Assembly: GCF_036324505.1 (NCBI RefSeq)
Contig: NC_086364.1
Location: 21,805,648 to 21,869,647, forward strand
Direction: 5' to 3'
Origin: Eleginops maclovinus
Taxonomy: Eukaryota; Chordata; Actinopteri; Perciformes; Eleginopidae
DNA: 64,000 bases
Shown piece by piece: positions 25,230 through 37,500 of this stretch. A model generated the notes under the pieces. The model worked only from the letters and a program-made list of their open reading frames with translations. It searched no databases and was not told where the DNA came from. How positions within the stretch are numbered: the first letter of the stretch is position 1; every line of letters starts with the position of its first letter. The translations under genes were made by a program, and so were the position numbers.

Positions 25230-26502
25230 TACTGTAACAGAGTATTCCTACACTCTGGTACTTCTACTTTACTCAAGTACAAGATCTGAGTCCTTCTACT
25301 TTAGCTCAAGAACAAGATCTGAGTACTTCTAATTTTACTCAAGTTACACGATCTGAGTAATTCTACTTTACTCAAGTACAAGATCTGCGTACTTCTCCTT
25401 TTACTCAAGAACAAGACCTGAGCACTTCTACTTTACTCAAGTACTAAATCTGAGTACTTCTACTTTACTCAAGTACAAGATCCTGAGTACTTCTACTTTA
25501 CTCAAGTACAAGATCTGAGTACTTCTACTTTACTCAAGTACAAGACCTGAGTACTTCTACTTTTACTCAAGAACAAAATCTGAGTACTTCTACTTTACTC
25601 CAAGTACAAGACCTGAGTACTTCTACTTTACTCAAGTACAAGACCTGAGTACTTCTACTTTACTCAAGAACAAAATCTGAGTACTTCTACTTTACTCAAG
25701 TACAAGACCTGAGTACTTCTACTTTACTCAAGTACAAGATCTGAGTACTTCTACTTTACTCAAGAACAAGACCTGAGTACTTCTACTTTTACTCAAGTAC
25801 AAAATCTGAGTACTTCTACTTTACTCAAGTACAAGACCTGAGTACTTCTACTTTACTCAAGAACAAGACCTGAGTACTTCTACTTTACTCAAGTACAAGA
25901 CCTGAGTACTTCTACTTTACTCAAGTACAAAATCTGAGTACTTCTACTTTACTCAAGTACAAGACCTGAGTACTTCTACTTTACTCAAGAACAAGACCTG
26001 AGTACTTCTACTTTACTCAAGAACAAGACCTGAGTACTTCTACTTTACTCAAGAACAAGACCTGAGTACTTCTACTTTACTCAAGAACAAGACCTGAGTA
26101 CTTCTACTTTTACTCAAGAACAAGACCTGAGTACTTCTACTTTACTCAAGAACAAGATCTGAGTACTTCTACTTTACTCAAGTACAAGATCTGAGTACTT
26201 CTACTTTACTCAAGTACAAGATCTGAGTACTTCTACTTTACTCAAGTACAAGATCTGAGTACTTCTACTTTACTCAAGTACAAGATCTGAGTACTTCTAC
26301 TTTACTCAAGTACAAGATCTGAGTACTTCTACTTTACTCAAGTACAAGATCTGAGTACTTCTACTTTTACTCAAGTACAAGATCTGAGTACTTCTACTTT
26401 TACTCAAGTACAAGATCTGAGTACTTCTACTTTTACTCAAGTACAGGATCTGAGTACTTCTACTTTTACTCAAGTTCAAGATCTGAGTAATTCTACTTTT
26501 AG
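25230..26502. repeat. 32-bp minisatellite array, about 39 units (inverted relative to 380-2015)
   Basis: It is preceded by GTAACAGAGTATTCCTACAC, the same junction found at 35735 next to the third array. Units read TGAGTACTTCTACTTTACTC then AAGTACAAGATC. The array continues after the SINE insertion at 26822-26904. Confidence 0.95.
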
Positions 26503-26821
26503 TCCAGCAGTGGTTCAGTCAGTAGGGGCTTGGACTGGGAATTGTAGGTCGCAGGTTCAAGTCCCCGAACAGACTTGAAATATGGAAAGTGGACTGCTAC
26601 TTGGAGAGATCCCAGTTCACCTCCTAGGCCCTGCTGTGGTGTCCTTGAGCAAGGCACCGGACACCTCCAATCCCCCCCTCCCCATTGCTCCCTGGGTGCT
26701 GCACAATAGCTGCCCCCTGCTCCTAGTACTAGGATGGGTTAAATGCAGAGGACAAACTTCACTGTGTGTGCTCTGCTGTGTGCATGTGACCAATAAAGAG
26801 GGTTTCATCCTCCGATTCTAT
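26503..26821 (+). mobile_element. tRNA-derived SINE inserted in the 32-bp array
   Basis: TCCAGCAGTGGTTCAGTCAG starts the tRNA-related head; GGTTCAAGTCCCC is a good box B. The body includes CTTGAGCAAGGCACCGGACA and AGTACTAGGATGGGTTAAAT, and the tail is TTTCATCCTCCG. Flanking ATTCTACTTT (26490) and ATTCTATTTT (26815) look like a target-site duplication. The design is that of fish V-SINE-like elements; the exact family name is not claimed. Confidence 0.85.
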
Positions 26822-26904
26822 TTTACTGAAGTACAAGATCTGAGTACTTCTACTTTTACTGAAGAACAAGATCTGAGTACTTCTACTTTTACTCAAGGAC
26901 AAAA
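26822..26904. repeat. Remainder of the 32-bp array beyond the SINE
   Basis: Two to three degenerate units (CTGAAGTACAAGATCTGAG, CTCAAGGACAAAAAGC), continuing the array interrupted at 26503. The following 26905-27500 shows no gene. Confidence 0.85.
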
Positions 26905-27509
26905 AGCAACCATAATAACAATGGTGTAATATTATAAAACCGACAGAGTTTATTCAGCGTGATGAGATCTTCTGATAAATATTGTTGCCGATACTGAACG
27001 AGACACAACTTGTCTCGTTCAGTAGAGTCCGTTCTCAGTACCGTGAACTGAAAGTTTCCACATCACACTTTCATTAATTTCATATTGAGCAATTACTGGC
27101 TCTAACAACCAGTTAGTCACCAAGTCATGCATGTAGGTACGAGTCCTTCAACTGACACATGTATTTCTTCAGCGGATGAGTGCGAAAAACAATCCTCCAG
27201 TGTCAAACTCCACTCACATCTGTCTGCACAGTGAAGGGTAAACACCAGCAGGACACATGATTGAGTGAAGGTGGAATTTAAAATGCAGATTACATCATGT
27301 TGATGACTTCACCAAAGTATGTGTGAATGCACCATTCCTAGAAAACATGCTTTGTTTACCTGAACGTAAAAATATGTTTTAGGTAAAGGCATCAGCTAAC
27401 AGTGAACGCCTGAAGTAAGGAGTGTGGATTACAGGTTTTTGAAAAAGGACTGCAGCCATGACCAGCCAGATAGAAGTTTGTTAATACAGCGGTGCAGTGA
27501 TGACATATT

Positions 27510-28450
27510 TGTGTAGGCTGACCCAGAAGTAATCGTCACAAGGGCTCCCTTAACAAAAAGCCAATGAGATTTCTCCATTGGCTTTTGGAATATTGCAGAA
27601 AACAAGATCTGTGGCTAACACACAATCATGATACTTACAAGCCGTGTCCAGGGGGAGGATCTCAACATATTATTAACGCCACTGAAACAACCAATTTTTA
27701 TAAAGGAACTACAGCACGGTCACATGACTTCACGTCACCACCGCTAAGCTAAAGGTGGCTAATGTTGGGCTATAAAGGAACTACAGCACGGTCACATGAC
27801 TTCACGTCACCACCGCTAAGCTAAAGGAGGCTAATGTTGGGCTATAAAGGAACTACAGCACGGTCACATGACTTCACGTCACCACCGCTAAGCTAAAGGC
27901 GGCTAATGTTGGGCTATAAAGGAACTACAGCACGGTCACATGACTTCACGTCACCACCGCTAAGCTAAAGGCGGCTAATGTTGGGCTATAAAGGAACTAC
28001 AGCACGGTCACATGACTTCACGTCACCACCGCTAAGCTAAAGGAGGCTAATGTTGGGCTATAAAGGAACTACAGCACGGTCACATGACTTCACGTCTTCA
28101 CCGCTAAGCTAAAGGAGGCTAATGTTGGGCTATAAAGGAACTACAGCACGGTCACATGACTCCACGTCACCACCGCTAAGCTAAAGGCGGCTAATGAAAC
28201 AGTGTGATGACATTTATTCGTCTCATTTAGACACTTGATAGCAACCAAAGTTTGAGGTATTATTACAGAGGTATTTTATTTTGTAGAACAAGATGTTAAA
28301 ATATCTCTAGCTACTGTTAAGCACAGGCATTATTTCAGGATGAAACCAAATAGCATCCACAAAACCATTGACTTTAATGCAAGCGAACCAGGTGTGCTAA
28401 AATGCTAACTTATTTCCAGGTTTTTAGGACTCATTCCTGCACTACTCTGT
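27510..28450 (-). mobile_element. Non-autonomous element C with internal 72-bp array (inverted)
   Basis: Right-end flank (AAGCCAATGAGATTTCTCCA near 27560) and left-end flank (GGACTCATTCCTGCACTACT near 28426) enclose array C in minus orientation. Confidence 0.7.
27699..28195. repeat. 72-bp minisatellite array C, 7 units (inverted)
   Basis: Each unit contains TATAAAGGAACTACAGCACG and GTCACATGACTTCACGTCAC, the reverse complement of arrays A and B. Confidence 0.95.
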
Positions 28451-29385
28451 AGCCTTACAGCTTGTTAGCTTTTCAACTCCTGGCAATTGTATTTTCTCTT
28501 CAAAAACCACATCATTGGTGTTCAGTTGTGAAGATTATCTTGGTTCAAAAGTTAGAAGACTTTATTCTCTTTAATAATCCCAAATCTGTCTCCCACATGT
28601 CCCCACACTTAAAGGGAATGTAACAATACATCACTGGAGAAGTGTGTGTGTTGCAGGTAGCATCAGTATCACCAACATTTCCAAGAAAGTGAAAACATGC
28701 ATAAGTCTTCCATGAAAGATCTGATTTCCCGAGTGTGGCATTTTGCTTTTGGTTTTATGTAGTCCTTCTCTCCCATCAGAATGCAACAGACAACAAACAG
28801 ATCCAAAGCTTTTTATTTAGTAAAGACATGGACGTGTTGCCCAGTCAATGAGTGAACTACTGACCTCCATATAGATGTCGTACGCCTTACTGACGTCAAA
28901 GTATTAGCATCGTATTGTAAACTCGTGCATCGTACAGCACACGAGTCAAATTGCATTCACAATAACATTGAAACAACCGTCACATGTTCCCGCTTCACCT
29001 CCGATCCCGACACATATTGAGTTTCCGTTACACCTCTGACGCCTTTAGGTGTGGCGCTTCCCCCGAGGGCCTTTCATTGTTGATTGCGTTGGCATCAAAT
29101 ATGAACCAACACACATATGACACCACTCCATGTGGGTCACACATGTTTAAATGAAGGGCTTTTCCAGTGATGTGTCACAGCCTGGTGTCCTATAAATCAC
29201 GCTCCCATACGGCAAAACTACATTTGTCAAATATGTTTTGACAGATAGAATCGGAGGATGATATTTTTGTGTTTTCTTCCAAGCTTTCTATCACTTCCAT
29301 ATTTGTTGAGTACTTTATGTGTATGCTAGTTTTATTTTTGAATTCCTGAATGCAACAGCTTGCAGTACTTTCTGAAATTTGGTCT
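28450..29385. other. Intergenic, no recognised feature
   Basis: No gene, array or SINE recognised. Stop codons are frequent in all frames. Confidence 0.4.
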
Positions 29386-29391
29386 CTGTTT

Positions 29392-29545
29392 AACCCATCC
29401 CAGTACTAGAAGCAGGGGGCAGGAGGTGAACTGGGACCTCTCCAAGAAGCAGTAGCACACTCCATATTTTAAGTCTGTTCAGGGACTTGAACCAGCGACC
29501 CAACGGCTCCCAGTCCAACTCCCTACTGACTGCCACTGCCGGACG
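29392..29545 (-). mobile_element. SINE fragment, inverted and internally deleted
   Basis: Reverse complement of the SINE at 26503: AACCCATCCCAGTACTAGAA, then CCTCTCCAAGAAGCAGTAGC and AGTCTGTTCAGGGACTTGAA, ending in CTGACTGCCACTGCCGGA. The core between the two parts is missing. Confidence 0.75.
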
Positions 29546-30615
29546 TTTCACACCTACGTTCCCAATTAAAGTCTGTGTACAGTTAGTCCCTTTTTGAAGG
29601 AGGTCATCGTGGAAAACATGGGATTTTAGTATTCATTTGGAGGGAAAACATGAATTTCTGTACGAATTTTCATGGGAAGAAATCCAATCGTTGTTAAATT
29701 TTGATCAAAACCAAAAATATCAACACTGGTGAATTCGAGGACTAGGGCATCACCAAAGTAAGTGGGATTTATCAACTGGGGCCAATGAGAGGTACCCTTT
29801 ATCCAATAAATTAGATATTTCATCCTGGCCCAGAGCAGTCGACTTCTATAAGCCATGCTGCCACCTACCTAGATCTGGAGGATGTCCATAAATCATATCC
29901 TGCCATGTGAACGCCTTTCCGAGGAACCATCTCGATGTTTGATGATTGCATTGATTGTGTTGAAAGGCTTACGCTCAAAAATATAACCTCCTGCTCTCCA
30001 GCTGATTGGTATCTGACGTCCACTAATGAGAGGGTACAAAGAAGCGGCGGCCCTGAGTCCCTCCTCACGTTGGGAAAGAATACAAACCCTGACAATTCTG
30101 AAAATTCGGTCTCTGGATTTAGGAATTCAAAGACTTCAGAGACAGAGTGACGCAGGGTGGTTACAGCGGCGCTGAGGAATGCAGACAGACGGTTCTTTAT
30201 CATCACAGCTCGAGAGACAAATACCTTTTCAAACGCGCAGCACTCAGGAGTCACAGGGCAGCGATTCGCCTTCAGGACAAAGCACAGGGCACAGATAGAG
30301 AAGTGTTCTCATCGACACTTTGTTCTGCATGCTTTGGATTCGCCTGAAGTCAAAACAAACAAGCAGCCATGTTTTGTACGTGAAACACAAGTTAACGAGG
30401 CAAAAAGGAAATTAATTAACAGCTTTAAGAAAGGAAATTAAGCACTTCTGTTCCCAGGACAGAATCAGTTGACATGTACCAACAGATTTAGCTCAGTGCT
30501 CTTTCACTCCCCCCAAATGTGGGTGGCGATCATTCATGAATCTAAAGGCCTGAGGTTGGATCTCCAGCCCCCGCAGTCAACATGTCGAAGATTCCTTGGA
30601 CAAAACTCAACCACC
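29546..30615. other. Intergenic, open frames without recognisable product
   Basis: Two consecutive minus-strand open frames (30254-29865, 129 codons; 29856-29626, 76 codons) match nothing I know and have overlapping plus-strand frames of similar length. They may be chance or remnants of an old element. I do not call a gene. Confidence 0.4.
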
Positions 30616-30860
30616 GAGTGTCCCTAAAGCAGCAGCCAACTGGTTTCTACCTGAGCTCTCCCACACTCTAATGTTCCCTTCAGTTGTTGCCCAAATCCAC
30701 TTCAAGACTCTGGTACTGGCCTACCGTGCTGTGAAGGGATCCGGTCCTTCCAACACAACAAAAACACAACCCTCGATTGATATCAGGACAGCAGAAAGTC
30801 TACCCATACTTCATTGCAGACTGAGAACTCCCCTGTATGGACTGCACCTTGCCAAATAAT
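30616..30860 (+). mobile_element. L2-like LINE ORF2 C-terminal fragment
   Basis: The frame at 30686-30760 translates AQIHFKTLVLAYRAVKGSGP, the hallmark of the C-terminal end of L2/CR1-type reverse transcriptases (consensus RIxFKTLxLxYKAxxGxAP). The copy is short and disrupted. Confidence 0.6.
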
Positions 30861-31829
30861 GAACGAACCAATACTGTATAAGCACTTTTGGTTTGGCTAA
30901 TGCCAATGAACTTGCAGGATTCTTGGAATTTAACCTTTCTGGTGTCAAATCTGACCCGTTTCCAAATGATTTTATGTCGGGAAATAGATGTTAATGCCAG
31001 AAAAAATACCATGTGTGCTTCTATAATATATATGTTTTATTAAAATGTATCGCATCTGTAGCCTTCTGGGTCAATTTTGAGGGAAATGATTCATTATCTT
31101 TGCCTTTTTAAACTAAGAAATCAGGTTTGATTTAGTGTAAATGACATTCATTGACCCTCGTTAATTGGATGTTGGCTCAAAAGGTGTAACACAGATCTGG
31201 GTAATTATTGACTCTATATGCTTTATAAACTGTGAAACCCTGAGGGCAGAAGTTGATAGGAAGACAGCACAAGGGTTAGGGGTAGCACAGATTGGAAAAG
31301 AGCTATAAAAGCAGTCCAGTCATAAAACTCTCCAGACAAAAGGAAACTGGTACAACTTGATCTAATATCCATCCTTGGTTTTAATCGACATGCAAATGGT
31401 TGAAATGGAAACACGCTGAGTAATTATCAAAAGGCTGTTTGACATTTTTGCAGGTTGTCAGGGCCACATTTCAAGTGCATACCAGAAACCCTTGAGAACT
31501 CCACCACTCCTAGTGACTCAACCACTCAGTTCAGGTGCTCTCCATGGAGACTGCAAAGAAATAAGACCCTTCACCGGCCTCTGACGCAAAACTGCTGAGA
31601 AAACAGCATCTTATGTGATCACTGTTTGACTGCAAACAAAATGAAGTGGAGTCACTCCGCCTCGGGGACACGGAGGATGCTAATGAGCTTGATGCTGTGC
31701 AGAACTGTCAGCTATCGAGGTCCAACATGTTCTAGTGGCTTATCTGGATTCAGACGGGCACGCATGGATGGATTACAGATTACTGACACGTGCACAGTCA
31801 CTCAAAGAGAGACATGCCAATGAGAAAGA

Positions 31830-32700
31830 GACTCAGGGAGACAACAGAGAAACAGAAAACATACAAAGAAACCAAAGCAACTACAGATTGTGCAAAAGAG
31901 CTGCACACATAACGACTGGAAAGTGGCAGAGAAATGATGGCAGAGACACAAAATTAACAAACAGACTCCAAAGAAACCCAAAGAGACAAGAAAGGGGGGA
32001 AATGAACCACTGCAGAAGTTTGAAAAAAAGTCAGACTTTAGAAAAAATGATCGGACATTTTGAAAAAAATCTGGGAGACTAAAAACTGTGAGTTTTTAAA
32101 AGAAGATGATTAGGGCCTCATGAAGGAGGAGTTAGAATAATGAGAAAAGAGTGGGACACTTTTAAAAATAGAAATTTAGAAAGTCAGAACTTTTGGGAAA
32201 AAAGGGATAATTTAGAAAAAAAATCAAAAATGTAAAAAATGTGAAAAAAAATCTGAAGTTTGAAAAAAAATCAAAAGAAAAGAAATTGGGAGACAAAGAA
32301 CGTGAATAAAAAAAAAAAAAGGAAGATAGGGGCCACATGAAGGAGTTAGAATAATGAGAAAAGAGAGGGACATTTTTAAAAGTCGACATTAAGAAAAATA
32401 GTCAGAACTTTTAGGAAAAAAATGATAATTTGGAAGAAATTGTCTGAAAAAAAATCTTAAATTTGAAAATAAAATCAGAAAGAGAAAAGATTTGGAGACA
32501 AAAAGAAAAGCCACGTGAAAAGGGAGGGACGTTTTTAAAGTCGAAATTCAGAAAGAAAAAAAAAACACTCAGAATTTTTAGGAAAATGTCAGAATAGTTT
32601 GGAAAAAATCTGAAGTTTGAAAAGAAAATCATAAAGGAAAAAAAGATTGGGAGAAAAAGATGATGCGGGCCACGTGAAGGAGGAGTTAGAATAATGAGAA
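31830..32700 (+). repeat. A/purine-rich diverged tandem repeat block
   Basis: Three to four diverged copies of a segment of roughly 200 bp recur, each with GAAGGAGGAGTTAGAATAAT or close variants, GTCAGAACTTTTGGGAAAAA-type text and GGGAGACAAAGA. The preceding stretch has CAAAGAGAC-type motifs common in fish repeats. Open frames on the opposite strand are Phe-rich artefacts. Confidence 0.6.
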
Positions 32701-32889
32701 GATGAGAAACACTTCAGTGCTTCAGTAAATGTACTTAGTTACTTTACGCCTCTCATTTTATCTACACGTGTTCAGTGCATCAGTCTTCTGCATGTTGTGT
32801 TGCTTTCCTGCTCACAAAATCTGTCAACAGACGGACAGAGAAATAAACACTTGGCCAAATAACAAAGGACTGCAGTAGCTCCAGGAAAG

Positions 32890-33260
32890 AGGCGGGAGGC
32901 AGTGAAGTACTTTTACTCAGGTATCCTACTGAAGCACCGTTCTTAGGTACTTGACCTGAGTAATGCTATGCTTCTTTATACTTCTACTCCACTACATTTA
33001 CCTGACAGCTTTTTACAGATACAAATGAGCTAATACAAAACACAAGTCAACCAGTAAAGACCAAATCACATGTTCCCAGCAGCAGTGGTTAAAATGAGCT
33101 CCACCTTTACAGCTGTGATGAACAGGTGATAAATGTGCATCTGGAATGGACCGTTACACGTCACCAGTACTTTTACTTTTGGCGCTTTATGTATATTTTG
33201 AGTGCAAAACATGTACTTTGCAGGGCTTTGAGTTGCAACAGATTATTTTTAAAGTTAAGT
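32890..33260 (+). mobile_element. hAT-like MITE fragment
   Basis: It contains GTGAAGTACTTTTACTCAGG, TTATACTTCTACTCCACTAC and GACAGCTTTTTACAGATAC, the usual string of this fish MITE family. No ends were defined. 33260-33920 holds no supported gene. Confidence 0.5.
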
Positions 33261-33927
33261 ATTGCTAATTGTACTTATATGGAAAATATCTGAGTGATTT
33301 TGCATTATTCAGTGAGTACGCGCCTCTGACTCGTACCGGAGCAGTGTGCAACACGAGATGTACTGCTGTGATCTGATCAGGATCACCAGCCCTCAGCTGA
33401 CACCAGCCTGCAGATAAGAGCTTCCTCTGCTCCCTGACCGGAGGACACACTGAACACACTCTGCAGAGATCACATACACACACACTCCACCTCGTGGACA
33501 GCAACAGAACAGTAGGAAGCAGAGCATGGCTGGTGGTGAGTGTGTCATGTTGAGGCAGATGTACTTTGTCTCAGCGTTTCACATTTTAGAGGATCATGTT
33601 GCACTTTTAACTGTGCTAGTTATTTAGCCGGTTCATTTTGACATGCATAAACTCTTCTATGATGCCGTTTAGTGCATGTAAATGGTCTGCAAAGGCTAAA
33701 ATCCCGGTGTTTCTCTCCCACGCCCAAATCTCAGCTTCACAAAATCGTGATTAGTTTTTTCCAGTATTTGGGGCATGAAACAAACATTTAAAGGACAATA
33801 TTTCTGTCGACGGAAAGCTCTCTGCTATTGTTATTCGAACCTAAAACATTATCAGCACTTATTATGAAACATGAGCAAAAGAATTTGTGAAAGGAAAGAG
33901 TCTCGTGCAATTACGTAAAAAACTATG

Positions 33928-33933
33928 TTTATT
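33928..33933 (-). terminator. Candidate poly(A) signal of slc44a2 (distal form)
   Basis: Plus-strand TTTATT reads AATAAA on the minus strand, about 500 nt after the distal stop codon. A plausible 3' end, not confirmed. Confidence 0.45.
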
Positions 33934-34430
33934 TCAAAAACGTTCTCGGTTTAATATCTCCACATAATGAATGAGTACCAAAGTATACCCTATACAATAA
34001 AAATGTAGCTTTCGTGATTCATAAAGTCCATTCTCTCCTCACACTCGCTGATGGATCCGATGCTTCATGCAGGAGATAAAATGACCTTCCAGTTGAGAGA
34101 GCGGCAGCGTGAAGGCTTTGGTAACACGGTTAAATAAAGTTGCAGACATAGCGTAAGATTACAGACAGATAAAAAGCACATATTAAACAACGGTAAGGCT
34201 GACCTTCATGTGGCACAAATATTAAAATATATAACAAATATGGCAGCGTCTTCGATAAAAAGATGTTTTACAACTTGCTAAAAATGGGTTTGGATGTTAA
34301 CCGCATTTAAAACCAACAAACTCTGGGCGATAAAGTGGATCAGAACACTTCTGATCGAGGTGATGGAAGACATCCGGTTATGGTCCAAGTCTGTTTGCTC
34401 TCAAGTCCAACATCGCTGCGGATTTATCCG

Positions 34431-34537
34431 TTATTCAGCCGGTTCCGTTTTGTTCTTCTTATTCAGGATTTTTCTGAGGTTCTCCGGCATCAAGTAGGGC
34501 CTCTCTGCACTCCCGTCGTTCCTCTCAAGATCCTCCA
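34431..34537 (-). CDS. slc44a2: slc44a2 distal alternative last exon (34 aa plus stop)
   Basis: The acceptor TGTTTTCCAG is strong. Joined in phase 1 it encodes Leu then [34 protein letters not shown] and stop TAA at 34431-34433. It is a diverged duplicate of the proximal last exon and resembles the mammalian tail ending in a Lys-rich, acidic C-terminus. Confidence 0.88.
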
Positions 34538-37500
34538 CTGGAAAACATTCAATAAAAACAACATTGAAGTCAGATTATTGCAGAGAGAAGTGCTAAAAAA
34601 AAGAGGCTTGAGCTTAGATTTGATTATTAGAGCAAAAATAACTGATGGCATTTGTGAGGGAACGATCATCCTCCTGTAAATAAATAAAGGGATCTGTACA
34701 ATATTTATTATTCAGTTTGAAAAGACACCAGGAAGTCTGTGCAGCACTATAATATTGAATTCAGATATGTTTAAAAAAATGTACCTTTACCAAATAGCAC
34801 ATCTAGTGTGATTTCAATAACATTTTCATTCATTTTACAGCCTGACTTTTTATCCAAAGACGAAGGACAAAGTTAATTTAACAGCAGGCAAAGCTTGGAT
34901 TAATTAATGCAGACCATAACAACAAAAACATGCATCAATTTAAGAGTTTAAATCACTTATTTGGGATTTTTATTCTGAAATATTGTTTATTTAAGCAACT
35001 TTGCAGCCAAACACAAACGTACTGAAGGCTTCAACATCTGTCCACGGAAAACAGATAAAGAATAACCTCTTGGCACTTCCAGCGATGTGCATTATGCCTG
35101 TTCAACAAACCAATCAAATTGAAGAACAGACAAAAGACTCAGTGCTCAAGTGAGCAGGTAGCCTGAAGAGCATCCCTTTTATTCAGATTAAAACCTGGCT
35201 TGGTGTAAACAGATGAAAAGTGCGTTGATAGTGCAGCACAGAAGAAGAAACAGGGCTAATAATGTGCGTCTGATGCATAACTGTAAACTGTTTCCCTTAA
35301 ACTTCAATAAAAGTGCAAACAGACCGACGCTAACACTGTAAATCAGGCACAAAATGGTGTCAAGTTTCTGTTGGCCAGCAGAGGTGGGAAGTTAGTAAGT
35401 ACAAATAACTTCTAATCCACTTCATGTACTTAATCCCTTTAGTTGCTAGGCGGATTAGGATTAATGATGGTAAATATAATCTCCCTTAAATCAGACTGTA
35501 GTTCACCTGCAGTAAATCCAGCAGCTACCCTGCAGTATACAAAGCCATTCAAACTAGCTGCACCTTTACCAGCTCTGAGAACACTTTAATGATCAATCAT
35601 TATAAAACATATCAGAGATATTATTCTGAAATGGACCAATCAGACAATGACTACTTTTACTGTCGCTACTCTAAGTACATTTAGAGGAGAGTACTTTCTA
35701 CTTTCACTGGAGGAACATTTAGAATACTTTCACTGTGACAGAGTATTCCTACACTCTGGTACTTCTACTTTACTCAAGTACAAGATCTGAGTACTTCTAC
35801 TTTACTCAAGTACAAGACCTGAGTACTTCTACTTTACTCAAGTACAAGATCTGAGTACTTCTACTTTACTCAAGTACAAGACCTGAGTACTTCTACTTTA
35901 CTCAAGTACAAGATCTGAGTACTTCTACTTTTACTCAAGAACAAGATCTGAGTACTTCTACTTTACTCAAGTACAAGATCTGAGTACTTCTACTTTACTC
36001 AAGTACAAGACCTGAGTACTTCTACTTTACTCAAGTACAAGATGTGAGTACTTCTCCTCCTCTGTTGCCCGTGGCAGTGTGATCCTTATTTCCAGAAGTC
36101 TTAAACTATAACAACTAAAAAGGCTTCCTCAAAACTCCTCTTCTCTAAACTTCATCTTCCTCTCGAGGCTGTTTCAACACAACGTCTTTATCCTCTTCTT
36201 CGCCGTCCTGTTGCCGGGCAGAAGACGGATCCCCGACTTTGTCCTTCAACAGAATCTCCCGGAGCGCCGAGGACATGTAATAAGGCCTCTCGGCTGAACC
36301 GTCATTGCGCTCCAGGTCTTCACCTTGTTGTGTGTTCGTGTGTTTGTACGGGTTAAGGGATGGAATAGGAAATTAGAAATGAAAAAAGGTGTTATGGGAA
36401 GGGAGGAAGTGGAAGGGAGGTGGTGAATTGTGGGAAAATGTGAAAAAAAGAGGAGACAAAAAGAGACAGAAAGTCAAATAGCAAGCAAAGCACCAACAGG
36501 CAGTTCTAGAGAAAACATCAAGCAGCAGATCAACATACTGAGGCCTCAGACCGTTATTGGGAAACAGAAGTGTGGTACACTATAGAGTGGTGCAGGAATG
36601 AGTCCGAAAACCAGGAAATGAGTTAGCAATTGCACTTCCCTCGTTTCACTGTTTCTTTTAGATGCCTAAAAATAAGGTCATTGGTTATCACAAGCTGAAC
36701 AGATGTTCAGGTTTTGTTCTACGACATCGTCGCTAAATACCCATTAAAAAACAGCAGTGTCTAAATGAGACGACTAAACGTCATCACGCCCAACATTAGC
36801 CGCCTTTAGCTTAGCTGTGGTGACGTGAAGTCATGTGACCGTGCTGTAGTTCCTTTATAGCCCAACATTAGCCGCTTTTAGCTTAGCGGTGGTGAGGTGA
36901 AGTCATGTGACCGTGCTGTAGTTTCTTTATAGCCCAACATTAGCCTCCTTTAGCTTAGCGGTGGTGACGTGAAGTCATGTGACCGTGCTGTAGTTCCTTT
37001 ATAGCCCAACATTAGCCTCCTTTAGCTTAGCGGTGGTGACGTGAAGTCATGTGACTGTGCTGTAGTTCCTTTATAGCCCAACATTAGCCGCTTTTAGCTT
37101 AGCGGTGGTGACGTGAAGTCATGCATTAGCCGCCTTTAGCTTAGCGGTGGTGACGTGAAGTCATGTGACCGTGCTGTAGTTCCTTTATAGCCCAACATTA
37201 ACCGCCTTTAGCTTAGCGGTGGTGACGTGAAGTCATGTGACCGTGCTGTAGTTCCTTTATAGCCCAACATTAACCGCCTTTAGCTTAGCGGTGGTGACGT
37301 GAAGTCATGTGACCATGCTGTAGTTCCTTTATAGCCCAACATTAACCGCCTTTAGCTTAGCGGTGGTGACGTGAAGTCATGTGACCGTGCTGTAGTTCCT
37401 TTATAGCCCAACATTAACCGCCTTTAGCTTAGCGGTGGTGACGTGAAGTCATGTGACCGTGCTGTAGTTCCTTTATAGCCCAACATTAGCCTCCTTTAGC

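Noticed and set aside
29626..30254. Two adjacent minus-strand frames of 129 and 76 codons
   Set aside because: No motif recognised, comparable overlapping frames exist on the other strand, and no splice context supports a gene.
33265..33540. Possible plus-strand first exon (GCATGGCTGGTG/GTGAGT near 33519) and minus-strand frame at 33265-33504
   Set aside because: No downstream plus-strand exon could be found, the next genes on this stretch are on the minus strand, and the minus frame has no recognisable product.
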